A DNA stretch of 9,067 nt from Woeseia sp. (GTDB taxonomy: Bacteria > Pseudomonadota > Gammaproteobacteria > Steroidobacterales > Woeseiaceae), in the NCBI GenBank assembly GCA_003229095.1, contig QIHS01000020.1:1-9067 (forward strand). Direction: 5' to 3'. A program made the position numbers and the translations under genes. Every line of letters begins with the position of its first letter. Within the stretch, counting starts at the first letter, position 1. The notes under the pieces are model-generated. The model ran no database searches, was not told where the DNA came from, and saw nothing but the letters and a program-made list of their open reading frames with translations. Below, one piece after another: positions 5,750 through 9,067 of this stretch.

Positions 5750-7269
5750 GTACTGCCAAGTTGCGGAATGCGATGCGATCCCATCGCGATACACACATTC
5801 TTCGTTTCCATGTAGAACTCAAAGCTGTAGTCGCCGCCGTCACGACCGATGCCACTGTTCTTCATGCCACCAAACGGCGCTGGCAAGTGGCGGTTGTTTT
5901 CGGAATTTACCCAGATCATGCCAGCGTCAATTGCGCGTGCCATTCGATGTCCTCGACCAATGTCATTAGTCCAGACATAGCCTGCCAATCCGTAGTCAAT
6001 ATCATTCGCGATTTCTATGGCCTCCTGCTCATTCTTGAAAGTAATCGCGGTGAGCACCGGGCCGAAAACTTCCTGTTGTGCAATACGCATATCGTTTCTT
6101 GCACCAACGAATAGAGTAGGCTCAACATAGTTGCCCATGCCATCTATGGGAGCCGCTTTGCCGCCAGCCGCGACGGTCGCACCCTCGCTCGTCGCTATAT
6201 CGAAATAGCTGCAGACTTTCTGCAGATGCCGATCATGGATCAAAGGACCAACTTCGGTCGCCGGATCCAGCGGATGCCCCACTTTCAGGTTTTTGACCCG
6301 TTCAACGAGCTTGGTCGTAAATTCTTCCTGAACCGATTCCTGAATCAGCAGCCGGCTCGAAGAAGTGCAACGCTCGCCGTTCAGACTGTAGATCATGAAG
6401 ACAACCGCATCCAGCGCGCGTTCGAGATCGGCATCTTCAAATACAATCACGGGATTCTTGCCGCCCAATTCGAAATGCACGCGTTTCAGGGTGTCTGCGC
6501 CCTGCCGCATGATGTGGCTGCCGGTGACTGTTTCGCCAACGAAGGCCACTGCTTTGATCGCAGGATGCTCTGTAAGCGGCTTGCCCGCGTCTTCGCCCAG
6601 TCCCTGCACACAATTCAGTACGCCATCAGGCAGCCCGGCATCGTGTGCGATCTCGGCGAGCATCATCGCAGTGTACGGCGACCATTCGGCCGGTTTGTGC
6701 ACAACGGTACAACCCGCCGCAAGTGCCGGCGCGATTTTCCAGGTCGATAACATGAATGGCGTATTCCACGGGGTGATGACACCTACTGGCCCAATCGGCT
6801 GTCGCACTGTGTAGTTGATATGTTCATCTGCGGGTAGCGACTGACCGTCACGAGCACCCGGAGCCATATCGCCGAAGAAACGAAAATTTGCAGCACCACG
6901 AATCGCTGCTTTGTTCATAAAACGAATCGCCTGGCCGGAATCGTAACTTTCAACCAATGCAATATCCCGGGCACGTTCGACTATCCCATCGGCAATTTTA
7001 TGCATGAGTTTCTTGCGAGCCTGGCCGGGCATCTCTTTCCATTCCGCAAACGCGGCCTCAGCCGCCTTGCAAGCGGCGTCAATATCATCCGCGTTCCCGG
7101 CCGCAACTTCACCGATCAGACTATTGTCGATTGGGGTCAGACTGTCGAATGTTTTCCCTGAACGTCCCTCGTCAGACTTGCCATTAATGAAATGCGGCAA
7201 GTTGCCGGCGCGAAATCGTTTCAGTAGTACATCTGCATCCTGGCAATTGCTTGCAAAGTCATCGGGCAT
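5746..7269 (-). CDS. hpaE: 5-carboxymethyl-2-hydroxymuconate semialdehyde dehydrogenase
   Basis: A full-length aldehyde dehydrogenase of 507 residues. Catalytic Cys301 sits in 'GERCTSSSRL', a context I associate with HpaE/HpcC. General base Glu267 is in 'FELGGKNP', Asn169 in 'PWNTPF', Lys192 in 'HKPAEWSP', the NAD-binding 'FVGETVTG' at 243-250, and Glu400 in 'QQEVFGP'. The enzyme oxidises the ring-cleavage product of homoprotocatechuate (CHMS) with NAD+ to 5-carboxymethyl-2-hydroxymuconate (CHM), the substrate of the isomerase encoded just upstream. A GGAG site 7 bases before ATG 7269 supports the start. The gap after hpaF is 36 bp, and the 3' end overlaps the LigA-type start by ATGA. Other semialdehyde dehydrogenases are possible by sequence alone, but the hpaF neighbour makes HpaE the best call. 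Confidence 0.88.
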   Translation of the reverse strand: MPDDFASNCQDADVLLKRFRAGNLPHFINGKSDEGRSGKTFDSLTPIDNSLIGEVAAGNADDIDAACKAAEAAFAEWKEMPGQARKKLMHKIADGIVERARDIALVESYDSGQAIRFMNKAAIRGAANFRFFGDMAPGARDGQSLPADEHINYTVRQPIGPVGVITPWNTPFMLSTWKIAPALAAGCTVVHKPAEWSPYTAMMLAEIAHDAGLPDGVLNCVQGLGEDAGKPLTEHPAIKAVAFVGETVTGSHIMRQGADTLKRVHFELGGKNPVIVFEDADLERALDAVVFMIYSLNGERCTSSSRLLIQESVQEEFTTKLVERVKNLKVGHPLDPATEVGPLIHDRHLQKVCSYFDIATSEGATVAAGGKAAPIDGMGNYVEPTLFVGARNDMRIAQQEVFGPVLTAITFKNEQEAIEIANDIDYGLAGYVWTNDIGRGHRMARAIDAGMIWVNSENNRHLPAPFGGMKNSGIGRDGGDYSFEFYMETKNVCIAMGSHRIPQLGST

Positions 7270-7305
7270 TTTCTGGCTCCGCCTATCAGGCTATTGTTTT
7301 CTGCT

Positions 7306-7698
7306 TCAGTCGGCGCGACGCGCCATATGTTCACGCAGGTTGTTTTTCTTCCAGGTCAATTCGCGGTCGATTTCGACGATCTCGAAGGAGATTGCGATCG
7401 GTGATGAATCAGAGACCGGTTCGAGCAAATCACAAAGCGCTGCGAACAATGCGTCACCAACTGCCTTTTGCGTTTCCCGAGGCCTGCCGTGACCAAGTTT
7501 CAATATCACATGCACGAATGCATTGTCGGGGTGCTGGTCTGCCACCTGGTACAAATCTCGCCTGGCCGCACGTGTTCGCAGACCCCCGATCGGCAGTGCG
7601 TCGATTTCCAAGGCGACTTTGTGAAGATTGTCCACAAGCGACCGAACATCAATTCTGGATTCAAGATTCGCTGAGTATTCAATAATCTGGTGAGGCAT
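7306..7698 (-). CDS. hpaF: 5-carboxymethyl-2-hydroxymuconate delta-isomerase
   Basis: A 130-residue protein close in length and pattern to the CHM isomerase family, a trimeric relative of 4-oxalocrotonate tautomerase. It begins Met-Pro-His, so removal of Met would expose the catalytic N-terminal Pro. Family-like stretches are 'IIEYSANLE' (5-13), 'GGLRTRAARRDLYQVADQHP' (38-57), 'FVHVILKLGHGR' (61-72) and 'ISFEIVEID..LTWKKNNL' (103-121). It converts CHM to the keto tautomer that is then decarboxylated. This enzyme is specific to the homoprotocatechuate route, so it sets the pathway for the cluster. It is the first gene of the leftward operon, about 60 bases downstream of the predicted promoter start. 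The ribosome-binding site is weak (AAAAGAG before the ATG at 7698). Confidence 0.9.
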   Translation of the reverse strand: MPHQIIEYSANLESRIDVRSLVDNLHKVALEIDALPIGGLRTRAARRDLYQVADQHPDNAFVHVILKLGHGRPRETQKAVGDALFAALCDLLEPVSDSSPIAISFEIVEIDRELTWKKNNLREHMARRAD

Positions 7699-7744
7699 TT
7701 TGACTGCTCTTTTCGACGCTCGTTTTTAACTGCCGGAGGCCGCA

Positions 7745-7773
7745 TTGAATTCATTTAACATGTTAAGTATACT
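7745..7773 (+). promoter_or_regulatory. Predicted sigma-70 promoter of the rightward aldolase/FAH unit
   Basis: TTGAAT (7745-7750) and TATACT (7768-7773) are separated by exactly 17 bp. The start would be near 7780, with a leader of about 48 bases holding a GAGG ribosome-binding site. The spacer contains the 12-bp palindrome at 7755-7766, so a bound protein would block this promoter. Its -10 overlaps the leftward -10 on the other strand, so the two promoters probably compete for polymerase. Confidence 0.65.
7755..7766. promoter_or_regulatory. Palindromic operator candidate TTAACATGTTAA
   Basis: This is a perfect 12-bp inverted repeat centred at 7760/7761. It lies inside the spacer of the rightward promoter and over the predicted start of the leftward one, so one dimer could control both. 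Homoprotocatechuate clusters are often controlled by a MarR-type repressor (HpaR); the size and symmetry suit such a dimer, but no regulator gene is in the window and the assignment is inference. Confidence 0.55.
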
Positions 7774-7793
7774 GCCGGCTTCGCATGTGTCAA
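7766..7793 (-). promoter_or_regulatory. Predicted sigma-70 promoter of the leftward hpaF operon
   Basis: On the minus strand a perfect -35 TTGACA (7793 to 7788) is followed after 16 bp by TATACT (7771 to 7766), 5 of 6 matches. The start would be near 7759, giving a leader of about 60 bases before hpaF. The -10 box is the reverse strand of the same AGTATACT palindrome that forms the -10 of the rightward promoter. Confidence 0.7.
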
Positions 7794-7827
7794 GTCAGGC
7801 ATCTTCCCGAAAAACGAGGTCGCATCA

Positions 7828-8727
7828 ATGTTCAAACCGAAGGCCATCAAAGGGTCTGTTCCGCCGCTGGTAACGCCATTTCGTGCGGGCGAAGTCGACC
7901 ACAAAGCCTACGCCGACCTGGTTGAAATTCAGGTTGCGGAAGGTTCTCACGGCATCCTCGTTAACGGCACGACCGCCGAGCCTTCGACGCTGACAGTTGA
8001 CGAAAGAAACCGGCTGGTCGATGTCGCCATAGAAACGATTAACGGTCGATTGCCTGTAGTGGTCGCAACCGGGTCGCAATCCCTTGCTGAGACGAAACTG
8101 TTGACTGCGCATGCTGTGAGCGCTGGCGCCGACGCACTTCTGATTGTAACGCCCTACTACATTCGCCCACCGCAACGTGGCTTGATTGAGTACTACCTGG
8201 ACATTGCGAGTCAACACGAGACGCCATGGATGATTTATCACATTCCCGGGCGAACAGCGATCAACGTTACGCTCGATTCGGTCAAGGAGCTGCGTGAGAA
8301 ATCAGCAACATTTATCGGCATGAAGCATGCCGTTAACGACCTTGGATTTGTCACCGAATGTTTGTCTGCCTGCGGAGATGATTTCAAAATCTTTGTCGGG
8401 CTGGAAGAACTGTCGTTTCCCATGCTGACCATCGGTGCATGCGGTCTTATGAATGCGGTTGGCAACCTGCGACCCGGCGTACTGGCTGAAATGTGCCAGG
8501 CGGTCTGGGACAACGACCTGAAAAAAGGGCGCGAACTGCATCAGCGCCTGCTTGAAATCAACCAGGCCATTTTCTACGACACCAACCCGATTCCGATGAA
8601 GTACATGATGAAAGTTCTCGGCTTCCTGCCTGAGAATGAGCATCGACTGCCAATGGTGCCGGCCACACCGGCGCTCGAAAAACGCCTGGATGGCGTGCTT
8701 GAACGCGCCGGACTGTCAAAAGGATAG
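7828..8727 (+). CDS. DapA/NAL-family class I aldolase, proposed HpaI-role enzyme
   Basis: A 299-residue TIM-barrel protein of the dihydrodipicolinate synthase/N-acetylneuraminate lyase family. The pyruvate-binding loop reads 'GTTAEPSTLT' (47-56; DapA has GTTGES), the catalytic Tyr137 lies in 'IYHIPGRT' with Arg142, and the Schiff-base Lys166 in 'GMKHAVND'. It ends with 'FYDTNPIPMKYMM', a variant of the family's 'NPIPVK' motif. These residues support reversible pyruvate addition or cleavage. Its place in the cluster, next to an FAH-family gene and opposite hpaF/hpaE, suggests that it cleaves 4-hydroxy-2-oxoheptane-1,7-dioate to pyruvate and succinic semialdehyde, the job of the unrelated metal aldolase HpaI; this is inference. 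A true lysine-pathway DapA is less likely. ATG 7828 has GAGG 8 bases upstream. The next gene starts 4 bases after its TAG. Confidence 0.85.
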   Translation: MFKPKAIKGSVPPLVTPFRAGEVDHKAYADLVEIQVAEGSHGILVNGTTAEPSTLTVDERNRLVDVAIETINGRLPVVVATGSQSLAETKLLTAHAVSAGADALLIVTPYYIRPPQRGLIEYYLDIASQHETPWMIYHIPGRTAINVTLDSVKELREKSATFIGMKHAVNDLGFVTECLSACGDDFKIFVGLEELSFPMLTIGACGLMNAVGNLRPGVLAEMCQAVWDNDLKKGRELHQRLLEINQAIFYDTNPIPMKYMMKVLGFLPENEHRLPMVPATPALEKRLDGVLERAGLSKG

Positions 8728-8731
8728 CTGT

Positions 8732-9067
8732 ATGAAATTCTTCAGTTTCACGCACGAAGGAAAAGCAAGTTTCGGCGCCGTAACAGACAAAGGCGTCATT
8801 GACCTTGGCAAGCGACACACGGACATTGCAGGGCTCAGAGACGCACTTCGCACCGGCCGTCTGGACGAGTTGGCCAGCGAAGCTGTTTCGGCTGACGCGG
8901 ATTTCGCGCTGTCCGACCTGCACTTTCTGCCTGTCATTCCGAATCCGGAAAAGATCATTTGCATCGGCGTTAATTATGCTAATCGCAACGCGGAATATAA
9001 GGATGGATCCGAGGCGCCGAAATATCCGAGCGTGTTCATGCGCTCTCGTGAGTCGCTGGTCGGTCAT
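8732..9067 (+). CDS. Fumarylacetoacetate hydrolase family protein, N-terminal fragment (HpaG-like role)
   Basis: The gene runs off the right edge after 112 codons. Residues 1-70 form the variable N-terminal domain ('FGAVTDKGVIDLG'). The start of the FAH catalytic fold follows: 'PEKIICIGVNYANRNAEYKD' at 72-91, then 'YPSVFMRSRESLVGH'. Members of this family in aromatic pathways decarboxylate or isomerise the oxo-diacid made after CHM isomerisation (HpaG, HHDD isomerase/OPET decarboxylase); others are fumarylpyruvate or acylpyruvate hydrolases. The acidic metal ligands lie beyond the edge, so the reaction cannot be settled here. The ATG at 8732 has AGGA 7 bases upstream, lying within the last codons of the aldolase gene, so the two genes are clearly co-transcribed. 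Confidence 0.85.
   Translation, partial: MKFFSFTHEGKASFGAVTDKGVIDLGKRHTDIAGLRDALRTGRLDELASEAVSADADFALSDLHFLPVIPNPEKIICIGVNYANRNAEYKDGSEAPKYPSVFMRSRESLVGH

Noticed and set aside
5750..5794. Longer start for the LigA-type gene, adding 15 residues
   Set aside because: The extra residues do not resemble LigA N-termini and would overlap hpaE by 49 bases; the ATG at 5749 gives the ATGA junction seen elsewhere in the operon.

Overview
This window looks like a piece of a proteobacterial chromosome, most likely a heterotrophic (perhaps marine) gammaproteobacterium. That placement is inference from moderate GC, Shine-Dalgarno-led operons, consensus sigma-70 promoters, and a gene set made of a DUF5916-type protein, a HupE/UreJ-type protein with its membrane-anchor partner, and an aromatic meta-cleavage cluster. 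There is no rRNA, tRNA, insertion sequence or CRISPR array.

Left part (1-3050): The 5' end of a secreted CBM9/DUF5916-like protein runs off the left edge on the minus strand. A 'transmembrane anchor protein' gene on the plus strand (480-1133) faces a HupE/UreJ-family membrane protein gene on the minus strand (1151-1885) tail to tail. After about 190 bp without a clear gene come two tandem minus-strand genes (2077-2562 and 2580-3050) for small, mutually related four-helix membrane proteins of DUF6644 type.

Right part (3263-9067): This is a homoprotocatechuate (3,4-dihydroxyphenylacetate) meta-cleavage cluster split into two divergent transcription units. Leftward, in transcription order, it has a CHM isomerase (hpaF), a CHMS dehydrogenase (hpaE), a LigA-type small subunit, a LigB-type class III extradiol dioxygenase, and an AAHS-family aromatic acid:H+ symporter. 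The last four are joined by three successive 4-base ATGA stop/start overlaps. Rightward it has a DapA-like class I aldolase and the start of a fumarylacetoacetate-hydrolase (FAH) family gene that runs off the right edge. Together they would import an aromatic acid, cleave the ring, oxidise the semialdehyde, isomerise the product, decarboxylate it (FAH member) and split the C7 intermediate to pyruvate and succinic semialdehyde (DapA-like enzyme proposed). A hydratase (HpaH) and a regulator are not in view and may lie to the right.

Three points stand out. First, the transporter gene carries a frameshift at about 4495-4512: its real ATG (4570-4572) overlaps the dioxygenase stop, but the N-terminal frame does not join the transporter body. 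Second, the divergent control region (7745-7793) holds two near-consensus sigma-70 promoters on opposite strands whose -10 boxes are the two strands of one AGTATACT palindrome, beside a perfect 12-bp operator-like palindrome TTAACATGTTAA. Third, the pathway appears to use a two-subunit LigAB-type ring-cleavage enzyme and a DapA-type aldolase where the textbook pathway uses single-subunit HpaD and HpaI.
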